Assembly (NCBI RefSeq): GCF_900142605.1
Contig: NZ_FRBL01000008.1
Location: 248,001 to 312,000 of the forward strand
Source of the DNA: Chitinophaga jiangningensis
GTDB taxonomy: Bacteria > Bacteroidota > Bacteroidia > Chitinophagales > Chitinophagaceae
Direction: 5' to 3'
DNA length: 64,000 nt
Both the position numbers and the translations under genes were made by a program. Positions 25,922 through 35,422 of this stretch are shown one piece after another. Under the pieces are notes generated by a model. The model ran no database searches and was not told where the DNA came from. It saw only the letters and a list, made by a program, of their open reading frames with translations. Position 1 is the stretch's first letter. Every line of letters begins with the position of its first letter.

Positions 25922-28900
25922 TTATAAATTCAGCGAGAGGTTTAAACCATATTGGCGTGCGATAGGCAACGCAGTGGTGCCAACACCCTCAGTTTCCGGA
26001 TCCTGCCCATTCAGGGCTTTGCTGGCAATGGTAAATACATTGGATACAAATACGCCACAGCTAAGTCCGTTCACACCCATACGCTTTACCACCGGCAACG
26101 GGAAAGAATAATTCAGATTTAGGTTAGGACAACGTACAAAGTCGTTACGTACTGCTCTGAAATCTGAATTGGTGTAGGCGCTATAAGGGTTGTCATTCAG
26201 CCCCAGGTAAGCCTTGGCGGTGGTTTGATCCACGAGCGCCGGGATATTGGTATGTGCCTCATCGCCGGGTTTGCGCCAGCGCTCCAGCAGCACCCTGTTG
26301 GCATTGCCGAATGGTGGTGGCACCCCGTCATTGGTTTTATTGAGAAACAACGGATCCAAACGTTTATGGCTGCCAAATGCATAGGCGAAAGTAGCGTACA
26401 TCGACAACTGCTTATACCTGGCGGCCACAGAGAAGCTACCATTCATGATAGGCTGTAACTGTCCTGAATACACGAGCCAGGAGGTAGGATTATCGACCTT
26501 AGGATCTTTGTCTGTCAGGTTATCAAACAATGGCAAACCATTTTCATGGGAAAGGCCCATGTATTTATATGAGTAAAAACCACTGATGGCCCGTCCAGGC
26601 ACGTTTGCTGTACCGTTAAAGTAGCTCCGGTAGTCGTTACTGAAATCGTTATCGCCTATTTTATTAGTGTTCTTACTGTTAATAAAGGTCAGGGAGAGAT
26701 TTAAGTTTTTCTTCCGGATCACCTCTACGTTTACAGTCAATTCAATACCGCTGTTAATAAGCCTTCCCTCGTTTTTATACATCGTCGTAATGCCGTATTC
26801 TGCGGCAATGGTACGTGCCATAATCAGATCGCGGCTTCTTTTAATGTAATAATCTGTATTCACATTTACTCTTCTGTCGAACAGGGATACATCCAGTCCT
26901 GCGTTAAACTGGTGTGTTTTTTCCCAGCGCAGGGATGGGTAAGGCAATGACTTGATATTAAGAAAGGGGAAGCCGGTGATCTGGTTGATGGACCCGTTTG
27001 CAGGATAGGAAGCGATGAGCTCAGGTCCTACTGCATCCACCACGTTTCCCTGGGAACCATAGGAACCGCGGAGCGTTAATCCGCTCACGAGGCGACTGGT
27101 TTGTAACCATTTTTCGCTGGAAAGATCCCATCTCCCGGATAAGCCGTAGTTAGGTAAAAATTTAGCATTCGAATATTGACCGAATCGGTTGGAGCCGTCA
27201 GACCTTGCCGTAGCGCTGAATACATATTTTCCTTTCAGGCTGTAGGCGGCGGTGGCCATCACCGAAAAAACATTGTTTAAGGAGTTGGTAATGCTGTAAC
27301 TCATCAGCTGGTTGAGGCTGGGAAAGGAAGGAGAAAAAGTTTGTCCTCTGTCCGGAAAGTAGCCTGGCTGCGTAGTTTTATTCATCTTCAGCTGTGTGGA
27401 ACGCGCCTCGGTTCCTACCATCAGTGCCAGCTGATCTCTCTCTTTAAATAAACCCAGCGAATAATCCAGCATGTTGGTATTCGTGATGGTAGAGGAGAAA
27501 TTGGTAGCAATATTGGCAATACCACCATAAGGAATTTTAGATTCATTTACCTGCCGGGCAGTAGGTGTATACCCCAGGTTCCAGCCACGCATGGCGGAAA
27601 TGTAATAGCTGTTTTCATATGCAGCCATAAAGCTTTCGCTGTTATCCAGCACCGCGTTGACGGTACTTCTCAGAAACAGGCGGGGTAATATCTTATACCT
27701 GACATTTATATTCCCGACCATGGATCGTACGCTGCTGGTATTTTCCGTATTGGCAATTTCGTTGAGCATATTAAAAGTAATAGGCCCTGGTATCGGATGT
27801 TTGATGATAGTGGAAGAGGACAGTGCATAGGCCAGGTCTGGTGTAAGCGCTCTGCTGGTGCTGAGCGCATAGGTTTGCGGCTGCACAGTGGGATAATAAC
27901 CTTGGTTCTTATTGAAGTTACCCATTAGGCGTACATCCAGTTCCAGGCGCTTCCCTCCTTCTGTGTGCATGCCAATGTCGGCGGTATACCTGGTGAGCCT
28001 GTCATTTTTTGGCAGGCCTTTGTTGCTGGAATAGGAGAAGGAAGTATAGTAAGTTGTTTTACCGGCGCCACCGCTCATACTGATGGATTGAGTCGTGGAC
28101 AGCTGGTTCTGATACAGCACCTTAAACCAGTCCGTATTATTGGTTTGCAGCTTTTGCACGGCGGTATTGAATTCCGCTTCGGTGATTTTCTTCGCATTCA
28201 TCGCCATGTACAGGCCTTCATAGGAATACGGTTCGTTCAGGAAATTACTGAGCGTTTTGTGCGGGAGTCCATCCTCCATGAGCTGACGGGATAGTTCAAT
28301 CCTTTCGGCGGAGTTCATGAGATTCATTTTCGTGAAGTCCGGCCGTTGGCGGAAGCCATAGTTGCTGTTATAGGACACGCGCATGGGTCCGGCCTTTCCT
28401 TTTTTGGTGGTCACCACAATCACCCCGTTGGCAGCGCGCACGCCGTAAATAGCGGTGGCAGCAGCATCTTTAAGAAAGGTGATACTTTCCACATCGTAGG
28501 GATTCAGGCCGCTTACAGCGCTGCCAATCATAGAAAAATCACCCGATTGTGCGTCAGTAACCACGTTGTTCAGCTGCGTGGCGGAGAGGTTAACCGGATC
28601 AGGGCGCACCACATTATCTATTACCCATAAAGGGCTGGCATTACCTACAAAGGTGGAGGTACCGCGGATGCGGATGGTGGGGCGTGCGTTTACACTACCC
28701 GAATTATTCATGGCCAGCAATCCCGGCACTTTACCCTGTAGCATTTGATCTATGCTGGGCATGCCCGGGTTTAGTACTTCAGCCGCATCCAGTTTAAATA
28801 CAGAAGCAGTAGACATACGGGCATCGATTTTCTGATACCCGTTTACTACCACTTCCTGTATTTCCTGAACGGCAGTATCCATCACTATTCTGAACAACGT

Positions 28901-29488
28901 GCTATTGTTGGCCGAAGAGAAGGTGCGTACAACCGTTTTCATACCCACCTGTGAAAAGCGCACGGGTTGTTTTTCGTTTACTACCATGCCAAACATACCG
29001 TCGGCCTGTGTGGTGGTGCCCATCGACTTGCCAGAGGCAGCAATGGACACGCCTTCCAGTGGCATTCCTGCTGCGTTTATCACCTGCCCCTGTATGTAAA
29101 AGCCTACCTGCACATCTACCGAGGCACTAATATGCGGGTAGATGACGATCCCTCCAAAGTCTTCCATAAACTCAAGTCCGGAGTTCATCAGTACTTTTTT
29201 TAACAATTCTCCCAGCGTGCCGTTTTTGTGGTCTACTGTAACAGAGGGTCCTTTACGAATCAGGCCAATATCGTAGGTAAAGCGCACCTTGGTGATATCG
29301 CGGATCTGCTTTAACACGGTGGATAGTGGCAAATCCTTTGACTGGTAAGTCACTTTTTTAGCCAGTACATCCGACTGCCAGGCGCTTGCCGTTACCGTGG
29401 TAAACAGCAGTAAAAATAGCAGCAGCAATGGCATAGCATAGCCCTGCACTGCCCTCCTGAACGAGGGTGTGCCCTTCATTGTTTTCAT
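25922..29488 (-). CDS. SusC/RagA-family TonB-dependent transporter with STN domain
   Basis: An 1188-residue outer-membrane transporter. Domains in order are: signal peptide with hydrophobic core (about 18-36), STN/secretin-TonB short domain (44-118), carboxypeptidase-regulatory-like domain (131-210), TonB plug (about 225-350, with the SusC phrase IRIRGTSTFVGNASPLWVIDN), and beta-barrel to the C-terminus. The STN domain marks it as a signal-transducing receptor that talks to the FecR anti-sigma factor encoded 85 bases upstream. It imports a substrate captured by the SusD protein encoded next. Confidence 0.95.
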   Translation of the reverse strand: MKTMKGTPSFRRAVQGYAMPLLLLFLLLFTTVTASAWQSDVLAKKVTYQSKDLPLSTVLKQIRDITKVRFTYDIGLIRKGPSVTVDHKNGTLGELLKKVLMNSGLEFMEDFGGIVIYPHISASVDVQVGFYIQGQVINAAGMPLEGVSIAASGKSMGTTTQADGMFGMVVNEKQPVRFSQVGMKTVVRTFSSANNSTLFRIVMDTAVQEIQEVVVNGYQKIDARMSTASVFKLDAAEVLNPGMPSIDQMLQGKVPGLLAMNNSGSVNARPTIRIRGTSTFVGNASPLWVIDNVVRPDPVNLSATQLNNVVTDAQSGDFSMIGSAVSGLNPYDVESITFLKDAAATAIYGVRAANGVIVVTTKKGKAGPMRVSYNSNYGFRQRPDFTKMNLMNSAERIELSRQLMEDGLPHKTLSNFLNEPYSYEGLYMAMNAKKITEAEFNTAVQKLQTNNTDWFKVLYQNQLSTTQSISMSGGAGKTTYYTSFSYSSNKGLPKNDRLTRYTADIGMHTEGGKRLELDVRLMGNFNKNQGYYPTVQPQTYALSTSRALTPDLAYALSSSTIIKHPIPGPITFNMLNEIANTENTSSVRSMVGNINVRYKILPRLFLRSTVNAVLDNSESFMAAYENSYYISAMRGWNLGYTPTARQVNESKIPYGGIANIATNFSSTITNTNMLDYSLGLFKERDQLALMVGTEARSTQLKMNKTTQPGYFPDRGQTFSPSFPSLNQLMSYSITNSLNNVFSVMATAAYSLKGKYVFSATARSDGSNRFGQYSNAKFLPNYGLSGRWDLSSEKWLQTSRLVSGLTLRGSYGSQGNVVDAVGPELIASYPANGSINQITGFPFLNIKSLPYPSLRWEKTHQFNAGLDVSLFDRRVNVNTDYYIKRSRDLIMARTIAAEYGITTMYKNEGRLINSGIELTVNVEVIRKKNLNLSLTFINSKNTNKIGDNDFSNDYRSYFNGTANVPGRAISGFYSYKYMGLSHENGLPLFDNLTDKDPKVDNPTSWLVYSGQLQPIMNGSFSVAARYKQLSMYATFAYAFGSHKRLDPLFLNKTNDGVPPPFGNANRVLLERWRKPGDEAHTNIPALVDQTTAKAYLGLNDNPYSAYTNSDFRAVRNDFVRCPNLNLNYSFPLPVVKRMGVNGLSCGVFVSNVFTIASKALNGQDPETEGVGTTALPIARQYGLNLSLNL

Positions 29489-29573
29489 CTTGATTGATAT
29501 TAGTTGGTTAAACAGTCACCAGCTGATAGCGGTATACCGATGCCACGTTTTCTAAATAATTCTCTTTATTCAC

Positions 29574-30698
29574 TTATTTTCTAAATACTTCAATATTTCT
29601 ACCTTCAATACGGAACTGCACTGTTCCGGTGATCCGGGTGATTTGATCCAGCACCTGTTGCAGGGTGGCTGGCTGGCGCATGTCCAGCGTAAGCAGGAGT
29701 TGCATCAGGGCAGGCTCTTTGCAGGTAAAGTTATAATCAAAGCTGCGGCCCAGCTGTTGCAGGATATTTCCCAGTGCGGCTTCTTCAAAATAAACATCGC
29801 CATCTTTCCAGGCAGTATAGATCCGTGCATCTACGGAGATGCGTTGCTGTTGGTTCGTTTGGGTGTTGTACTGTGCCTGCTGGCCTGGTGTGAGCACCAG
29901 TTTATTACCGGCGGCACCTGTACTTACCTTTCCTGTTACCAGTGTAGTATGAATAGTGGTATTATAATTATTGATGTTAAAAGATGTTCCCAGCACGGTT
30001 ACGTTTACCGGGCCTGCGGCCACTTCAAATGCCTGCTGCGCGTTAGGTGCTACCTCAAAAAATGCCTCTCCGCTTACCGATACCCGCCTGGCGGAGCCGG
30101 TGAATACGTTGGGGTATACCAGTCGCGAATCGGCGTTGAGCCATACATGGCTACCATCTCCCAAAACAATATGTGCTTTATTACCCCTTGGTACTACCAG
30201 GGTATCCAGCTGCACAGTAACAGTGCTGCCTACACTGAACCGGATTACGTTGGACTGGTTGAGCTGCACGGTGGTACCGTTGGCCAGCCGGGTAACCTTT
30301 CCGGTACTGTCCAGCGTTACCGACTGGCCATTACCCATTTTTATCTGCACACCGGCAGCAGGCGGCAAGGTGGCCTGTGCCAGCATCCCCGGTTTACCAG
30401 CCGGTTTGGTTTGATGGAGTGCCCACCAGGTACCTGCGGCACCCAGCAATACAAGCAAAGTAGCGGCTACGGCCAGTTGCCGGCGCCAGCGTACTTTTAA
30501 TCCCTGTTGTTGCCTGTTGGCGATGTGTTTTTGCCAGCCCTCTTCGGTAGAAAATCGTTCCTCCGACTTTGTGAGCTGCTTCATTTGTAATGCTTCGAGA
30601 TAAGTGGCTTGCTCCGCGGCTGTAAGATGGCTGGTATCTCCATCGGTGAGGGCGGCCAAAACCTTATCCCAATTGATATCCTGATCTGGTGTATTCAT
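29574..30698 (-). CDS. FecR-family anti-sigma factor
   Basis: A 374-residue inner-membrane regulator. A cytoplasmic N-terminal sigma-binding region (1-70) is followed by one transmembrane helix (about 72-92). The periplasmic FecR domain (VPRGNKAHIVLGDGSHVWLN, SGEAFFEV, VLGTSFNI) and the C-terminal DUF4974-type domain follow. It keeps the ECF sigma factor inactive until the STN domain of the SusC protein signals substrate. The gene lies 55 bases after the sigma gene and directly before susC. Confidence 0.93.
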   Translation of the reverse strand: MNTPDQDINWDKVLAALTDGDTSHLTAAEQATYLEALQMKQLTKSEERFSTEEGWQKHIANRQQQGLKVRWRRQLAVAATLLVLLGAAGTWWALHQTKPAGKPGMLAQATLPPAAGVQIKMGNGQSVTLDSTGKVTRLANGTTVQLNQSNVIRFSVGSTVTVQLDTLVVPRGNKAHIVLGDGSHVWLNADSRLVYPNVFTGSARRVSVSGEAFFEVAPNAQQAFEVAAGPVNVTVLGTSFNINNYNTTIHTTLVTGKVSTGAAGNKLVLTPGQQAQYNTQTNQQQRISVDARIYTAWKDGDVYFEEAALGNILQQLGRSFDYNFTCKEPALMQLLLTLDMRQPATLQQVLDQITRITGTVQFRIEGRNIEVFRK

Positions 30699-30753
30699 AC
30701 TGATATGAATTAAGGCAATTCAAGTCTGAAAAAGGGTGAATCAAAAATCTTCT

Positions 30754-31296
30754 TTATTTAAAAAAAATCAGGAAGAGGATGTAGATGAACATCCATTCAC
30801 ATTCTTTTCGCAGGAATTGATAGGCCAGTTTGATTTGTGTTTTAACGGTATTGACAGAAATATTCAGTTTGCCGGCTACGTCGTTGTACGACAGCTCGTC
30901 GCGGTTGCTCATTAAAAAAATGCGGCGGCGCTGCTCCGGCAAACGGCCAATAGCTGCCCAAAGGGCAGCATGGCGTTGCTCTTCCAGTTCCCGGTCGTCC
31001 ACCAAATCTGGTGCCTGATCCATAGAATCGGAAGGGTCATTGAATACTACTTTACCGTTTTTCTTTAAGTAGTTTAAACTGGCATTACGAACAGCTCTGG
31101 TTGCATAACTTCTAAAATTTTGTGTGATCTGGATAATATTGCGCTTATCCCAGCAGTACATGAAAAAGTCCTGCACCATATCTTTTGCTGCATCTTCATC
31201 TTTCAATACAAAATAAGCTGTGGCGCACAATATAGAATAGTGGCTACGAAAAAGTTCTTCAAAAGAAGCCGGCTCTATAGAGTTTGGTTGATACAT
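30754..31296 (-). CDS. ECF RNA polymerase sigma factor (FecI-like)
   Basis: A 180-residue sigma-70 family factor. Region 2 (about 10-80) contains YSILCATAYFVLKDEDAAKDMVQDFF and the region 4 helix-turn-helix contains LSYNDVAGKLNISVNTVKTQIK. The last 13 residues are strikingly hydrophobic (MFIYILFLIFF). It is expected to activate the susC operon when released by FecR. The gene starts 68 bases after the Prc protease gene, so some read-through from that gene is possible. Confidence 0.93.
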   Translation of the reverse strand: MYQPNSIEPASFEELFRSHYSILCATAYFVLKDEDAAKDMVQDFFMYCWDKRNIIQITQNFRSYATRAVRNASLNYLKKNGKVVFNDPSDSMDQAPDLVDDRELEEQRHAALWAAIGRLPEQRRRIFLMSNRDELSYNDVAGKLNISVNTVKTQIKLAYQFLRKECEWMFIYILFLIFFK

Positions 31297-31364
31297 ATCG
31301 CGTTGGCACCCGTAAAATTATCAACACAAAATAGCGTAAAAACCGGATAATCAATGTGCCAGAC

Positions 31365-33443
31365 CTAATTTTTTGCCATTCCGGTCAGCATCTGCACCGT
31401 TTCGGCCAGTTGCCTGTCCCGGGCACAGGCCTTTAGCCAGTCCTGGTACCGTGCGCGTTTTTCGGCCGGTAATTTGTCATCCGCAGTTCCCTGCATACTA
31501 AGTTGGTGATCGGGTGATAAAGTAAGAGCGCTATCAATGGCCAGTTCATGCTGGTGGCTTTCCTGCAACTGTTTCCTGAAAAGACCCTTTTCCAGGTTGA
31601 TAGGCTGATTTTCCTGGCTATGCAGCCATTCTACATGATACCTGAGTTGTTGATAATTACTGTCACGGGCAATTTTTTCATTGGCCTGCCGAATGGTTTG
31701 CTGCAGGAGCGCTGTGTTGGTGTATGGCTGGAAACGTGCGGCTGGTATGGTATCTGCCGGCATCGCGGATTCGAAATCCCTCTCCCTGATTTTTGCATAT
31801 ATTTTTTTACTTGGGAAAATTACGTCTGGAACTACCCCGCCCAGCTGGGTGGTAGTGCCGTTGATACGGTAAAATTTCTTGATGGTAAGCGCCATGCTGC
31901 CGTAGTTGATGTTGGCAATACCCCTGGCACTATCACCCAGCTTACCCATCGGATAGGTTACCTGCATGGTACCTTTGCCGTATGAGGTGGGACTCCCCAC
32001 TACAATACCCCTTTTATAATCCTGGATGGCGGCAGAAAATATTTCGGATGCGGATGCACTGCTTTCATCCACCATTACCGCCAGCGGGCCATCATAAAGC
32101 GTTTCGCCGTTATTATTGATAGTATAGGATTCAATTTTATCCCTGCCTTTGCCCAGCACTACGGGTCCTGATTTCACGAACAGGCCTGTCATGGCTACTA
32201 CTTCATCCAGCGAGCCACCGGGGTTGCCGCGCAGGTCAATCACCATACCGTTTACTCCCTGTTCCTTCAGTTTCAATACTTCCATGGCCACGTCGCGGGC
32301 GCAACGCACTCCGTTGATATTTTTAGCATCGAGGTAGAATTCCGATAGTTGGATATAGCCTATTTTTTTTGTGCCTTCAACTACCACTGCGCTCCTGGCG
32401 GCATTAGCGTCTTCCTTAATTTCTCCTCTTTTAACTTCTACCTGTTTTACTTCGCCGGAAGCTTTGCGCACGCGCATTTTCACGATGGAGTTGAGCGGGC
32501 CGCGTATCAGGCGGGAAGCCTCTGTGATGCTCATGCCTGCTACGTTTATCATTTTGCCGTTATCGTCACTCAGTTCCAGGATGCGATCATCCGCATGGAG
32601 TAGTCCGCTGAGATCGGCCGTACCGCCGGGCAGTACACGTTTAATCACTACATCACCATCCTGTGCAGTGAGTTCCATACCCAGTCCGAAATAGCGGTGC
32701 GTCATCATGCTTTCCCGCAGCGATGCATCGATGGGTGCCATAAAGGACGTATGCGGGTCCATTTCCATGGCCACAGTATTAAGGAAGGCCGCAAAGCGAT
32801 CATCCGCAGCGGTGGTGCTTAAGAGGGTTTTAAAGAGTCCGTCCATATTGGCCAGCACGGCTTTGCGAGCGGCGGCTTCCGTTTCCACATCAGATTTGGT
32901 ACTATCCTGGCGCTGGATATCCAGCATCTTTTTCAGCACTTCATACTTCATGGATTTGCGCCATATTTCTGCACGTTCTTTTTCATTTTTTGGGAAAGAT
33001 GCCATTGTTCTGGTGGGGGCAACGGTTTCTTTTTTGCTGAAATTAACAGGCCGGGCAAGCAGGGTGCGATACAGCACCTGTAATTCGGCAAGTCGGTTTG
33101 CCTGTATGGTGTATGCGGCATTGAAATATTCCAGGGATTGGGAAGTCAGCTGATCGTCGATGAGAGTTTCATATTTACGCAGCGCATCTACATCCTCCTG
33201 GAGGAGCGTATTTTTATTAGCATCAATCACCTTCAGGTATTGCTGCCAGATCCTTTGGGAGAACTGATCGTTCACCGTTTTTGGGGCGTAGTGCTCATTT
33301 TTGATGCGGTTCATCACCAACCGTATGGTGTTTTTACGGTTTAATTCTTTCTGTGGGTCGGTATTTTCACCTGCTATGGCCGTATAGCTCATGAGCAGTA
33401 TCGGCAGATAGCAGCAGTATTTTGCAATTGTCATATTTGTCAT
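31365..33443 (-). CDS. prc: Carboxy-terminal processing (tail-specific) protease, S41 family
   Basis: A 692-residue periplasmic serine protease of the Prc/Tsp type. It has a signal peptide and an N-terminal helical domain. A PDZ domain (about 235-330, MELTAQDGDVVIKRVLPGG) precedes the S41 catalytic core with GNPGGSLDEV, the Ser nucleophile in DESSASASEIF and the Lys base in SYGKGTMQ. A C-terminal Prc extension follows. Such proteases clip the C-termini of periplasmic and membrane proteins. ATG 33443 is preferred because it begins a normal signal peptide; ATG 33434 and ATG 33485 are alternatives. No operon partner upstream: hairpins separate it from the next gene. Confidence 0.9.
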   Translation of the reverse strand: MTNMTIAKYCCYLPILLMSYTAIAGENTDPQKELNRKNTIRLVMNRIKNEHYAPKTVNDQFSQRIWQQYLKVIDANKNTLLQEDVDALRKYETLIDDQLTSQSLEYFNAAYTIQANRLAELQVLYRTLLARPVNFSKKETVAPTRTMASFPKNEKERAEIWRKSMKYEVLKKMLDIQRQDSTKSDVETEAAARKAVLANMDGLFKTLLSTTAADDRFAAFLNTVAMEMDPHTSFMAPIDASLRESMMTHRYFGLGMELTAQDGDVVIKRVLPGGTADLSGLLHADDRILELSDDNGKMINVAGMSITEASRLIRGPLNSIVKMRVRKASGEVKQVEVKRGEIKEDANAARSAVVVEGTKKIGYIQLSEFYLDAKNINGVRCARDVAMEVLKLKEQGVNGMVIDLRGNPGGSLDEVVAMTGLFVKSGPVVLGKGRDKIESYTINNNGETLYDGPLAVMVDESSASASEIFSAAIQDYKRGIVVGSPTSYGKGTMQVTYPMGKLGDSARGIANINYGSMALTIKKFYRINGTTTQLGGVVPDVIFPSKKIYAKIRERDFESAMPADTIPAARFQPYTNTALLQQTIRQANEKIARDSNYQQLRYHVEWLHSQENQPINLEKGLFRKQLQESHQHELAIDSALTLSPDHQLSMQGTADDKLPAEKRARYQDWLKACARDRQLAETVQMLTGMAKN

Positions 33444-33527
33444 ATTTAGTATAGAAACCCCCGCGGTGGGATCTATGTATAACATATTGGCAATTGGGTG
33501 CGGAAAAAGGGTGAAGGTGAGTTTATC

Positions 33528-33663
33528 TTTTTTTCTCGCGAAGGCGCGTAAGGCTTTTTAAGATCGCAAAGGATTATGTTTTGTTGGTTAAGATCGTTTA
33601 ATGGTCCGCCGAAGGCGGACCATTAAACGATCAGGGTGGAGACCGAAGGTCTCCACCCTGATC
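33528..33663. repeat. Intergenic composite repeat with overlapping GAA-triloop double hairpin
   Basis: A TCTCGC/GCAAAGGATT block (33528-33587) matches the one at 5821-5877. It is followed by a perfect 19-bp hairpin (33592-33632, apex CC-GAA-GG) and a perfect 16-bp hairpin (33629-33663, apex CC-GAA-GG). The two share the bases GATC at 33629-33632, so both cannot be fully paired at once. The element separates the secreted hydrolase gene from the Prc gene. Confidence 0.75.
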
Positions 33664-33686
33664 GGGTAACTTAATGGAATATTTCA

Positions 33687-35135
33687 CTATTTCACATTTG
33701 CTGCAAGCCACACCCGCAGCTGCTCCAGCAACTCAGGTGCCAGCGACTCCTCCAGCTGCGCATACTCCTGCGTAGTACAGGTTTTACAATGCTGGAACAG
33801 GTGGTTTAATCCTGGCAGGCTCACGGTGGTTACCCGTTTGTTGCCGTTGCTTTCCGCAGCTTTGCGTATAGCCGTAAGGTTAGGCTCCGCTGCCACCTGC
33901 ACATCCTTATCACCGTTGATCGCCAGGATAGGCACGGTGATTTTTTTCCAGTAGTCCGGGAAGTTGCGGGTGATAAGAAAACGGAACCAGGGATCATAAA
34001 AACGATTTACAGAAGCTTCCAGATTTTTTGCGCGCGTGGCGGAATCAGTATTTTGATATAGGCGTGTTAGTGTGGTATCCGGGATCGTTTTTTCAAAGGC
34101 TTTGGAATCTGCTGTAATTTTGGCCAGGCCCTTAGCCGGGTCCGGCTCTGCAACCACTGTATTGGCCATACTCCGCAGTGCTGTTTCGATGAGTATCAGA
34201 TCGGATGCAGAGGTATTTCCGGCGGCGCGCCTCATATCCACGCCCTGCTGAACGATCAGGTCCCGGCCGCTCACACCTACGCCTGCCAGAGATATCACAT
34301 AGGCCACCTCTTTTGATTCCGCCGCTATCATGGCGGCAATGCAGCCACCTTCGCTATGTCCGGCCAGAATTATTTTCTTCGGGTCTACCACCGGCAGCGT
34401 TTTCAGGAAGGCGATACCCGCCTGTACATCTTTGGCAAAATCGGCCGAGGTTGCGTCTTTGAACTGGCCGGTGGATTTCCCTGCTCCCCTGTCGTCTACC
34501 CGGAGAACGGCATATCCCTGTTTAGTAAGATAATCCGCAATGATGGCGAAAGGCCTGTGATCAAACAATTCCTCATCGCGATCCTGCTGGCCGCTGCCGG
34601 TAATCATCAGCAGCACGGGATAGCGCTTATTTTCTTTGGGATAAGTGAGCGTGGCGCCAAAGCGGATGGATTTATCCGCATTATAGTACGTAGTATCGAC
34701 CACGTTATAGCTATACGGGGGCTTGGGCGTTTGGGGCCGGGCGCGCGGTGCGGCCGCCTCCAGCTTATCATGTGTCATGTTCAGGGGTAATGCTGCCCCC
34801 TGGAAAAAGCGGCCGTGCAACGCCGTATCGTTTACCAGCGCGGCAGCATAAGTAATGCCTGCTCTTTTAAAATTAATATGGAGAGAATCATTTGCCACAT
34901 AGGCCGTGTCCATCTTAATGCCAAAGGCTTTCTGATCAGGACTGTCCATAGTGGCCGATAAGTTACCGGAAGCATCCGCCGTTATATGATACACCAGCAC
35001 CATTTTTTGAAAAGGAGTGGCGAGCGTTCCATACCAGCTGCCGGTGTATTGCTGGGCGAAAGCGGCCATCACGGATAATTGACATAGGAGCAGCACTAAC
35101 GTCTGCCTGAAAAAACCAGAAAATCGTGTAGTCAT
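33687..35135 (-). CDS. Secreted alpha/beta hydrolase with N-terminal beta domain
   Basis: A 482-residue exported protein. It has a signal peptide (1-27, MAAFAQ), a beta-rich N-terminal domain (about 28-130) often found in front of Bacteroidota hydrolases, and an alpha/beta hydrolase domain (150-482). The nucleophile motif is AGHSEGG, an acid follows in NGDKDVQV, and the His is in PGLNHLFQH. GSGQQDRDEE and DDRGAGKSTG are typical of a secreted esterase/peptidase-like branch. Substrate unknown; ester or peptide bonds are possible. It appears monocistronic, bounded by an intergenic gap upstream and hairpins downstream. Confidence 0.87.
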   Translation of the reverse strand: MTTRFSGFFRQTLVLLLCQLSVMAAFAQQYTGSWYGTLATPFQKMVLVYHITADASGNLSATMDSPDQKAFGIKMDTAYVANDSLHINFKRAGITYAAALVNDTALHGRFFQGAALPLNMTHDKLEAAAPRARPQTPKPPYSYNVVDTTYYNADKSIRFGATLTYPKENKRYPVLLMITGSGQQDRDEELFDHRPFAIIADYLTKQGYAVLRVDDRGAGKSTGQFKDATSADFAKDVQAGIAFLKTLPVVDPKKIILAGHSEGGCIAAMIAAESKEVAYVISLAGVGVSGRDLIVQQGVDMRRAAGNTSASDLILIETALRSMANTVVAEPDPAKGLAKITADSKAFEKTIPDTTLTRLYQNTDSATRAKNLEASVNRFYDPWFRFLITRNFPDYWKKITVPILAINGDKDVQVAAEPNLTAIRKAAESNGNKRVTTVSLPGLNHLFQHCKTCTTQEYAQLEESLAPELLEQLRVWLAANVK

Positions 35136-35357
35136 ACTATGGGATCGAAGGGTTAAGGAATGTAATCACTAATTTCTCCCTAAATTATCAAAAACCTGCC
35201 ACTGCTAAAAAATCAGGATTTCACGATTTTACGATCCCCAGCAGCCCTGATATCTCCCCAAATCCCAGCCAGCTGCTGTTATATGTGTCGGAGTTTTCCT
35301 ATATTCATCCACGTTATGAAAAAATACGCCCTGTACCACAATGGGTGGCAATAAAAA

Positions 35358-35379
35358 CCCCGCCTGAGAACAGACGGGG
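35358..35379 (-). terminator. Intrinsic terminator of the FAS1/TonB operon
   Basis: The minus-strand RNA pairs CCCCGUCUG (35379-35371) with CAGGCGGGG (35366-35358) around UUCU, with one G-U pair, and continues into UUUUUAU. It ends the long operon that starts at the sigma gene at 52585. The rest of 35136-35422 shows no gene. Confidence 0.85.
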
Positions 35380-35422
35380 CACCGTTTCATCGAATGTATA
35401 ATGCTAAGATTCCAGGTTTTTA

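Noticed and set aside
35316..35354. Plus-strand 12-codon frame (MKKYALYHNGWQ) just before a terminator hairpin
   Set aside because: No promoter box of the expected type upstream, and the hairpin has its T run only on the minus strand, so it belongs to the minus-strand operon.
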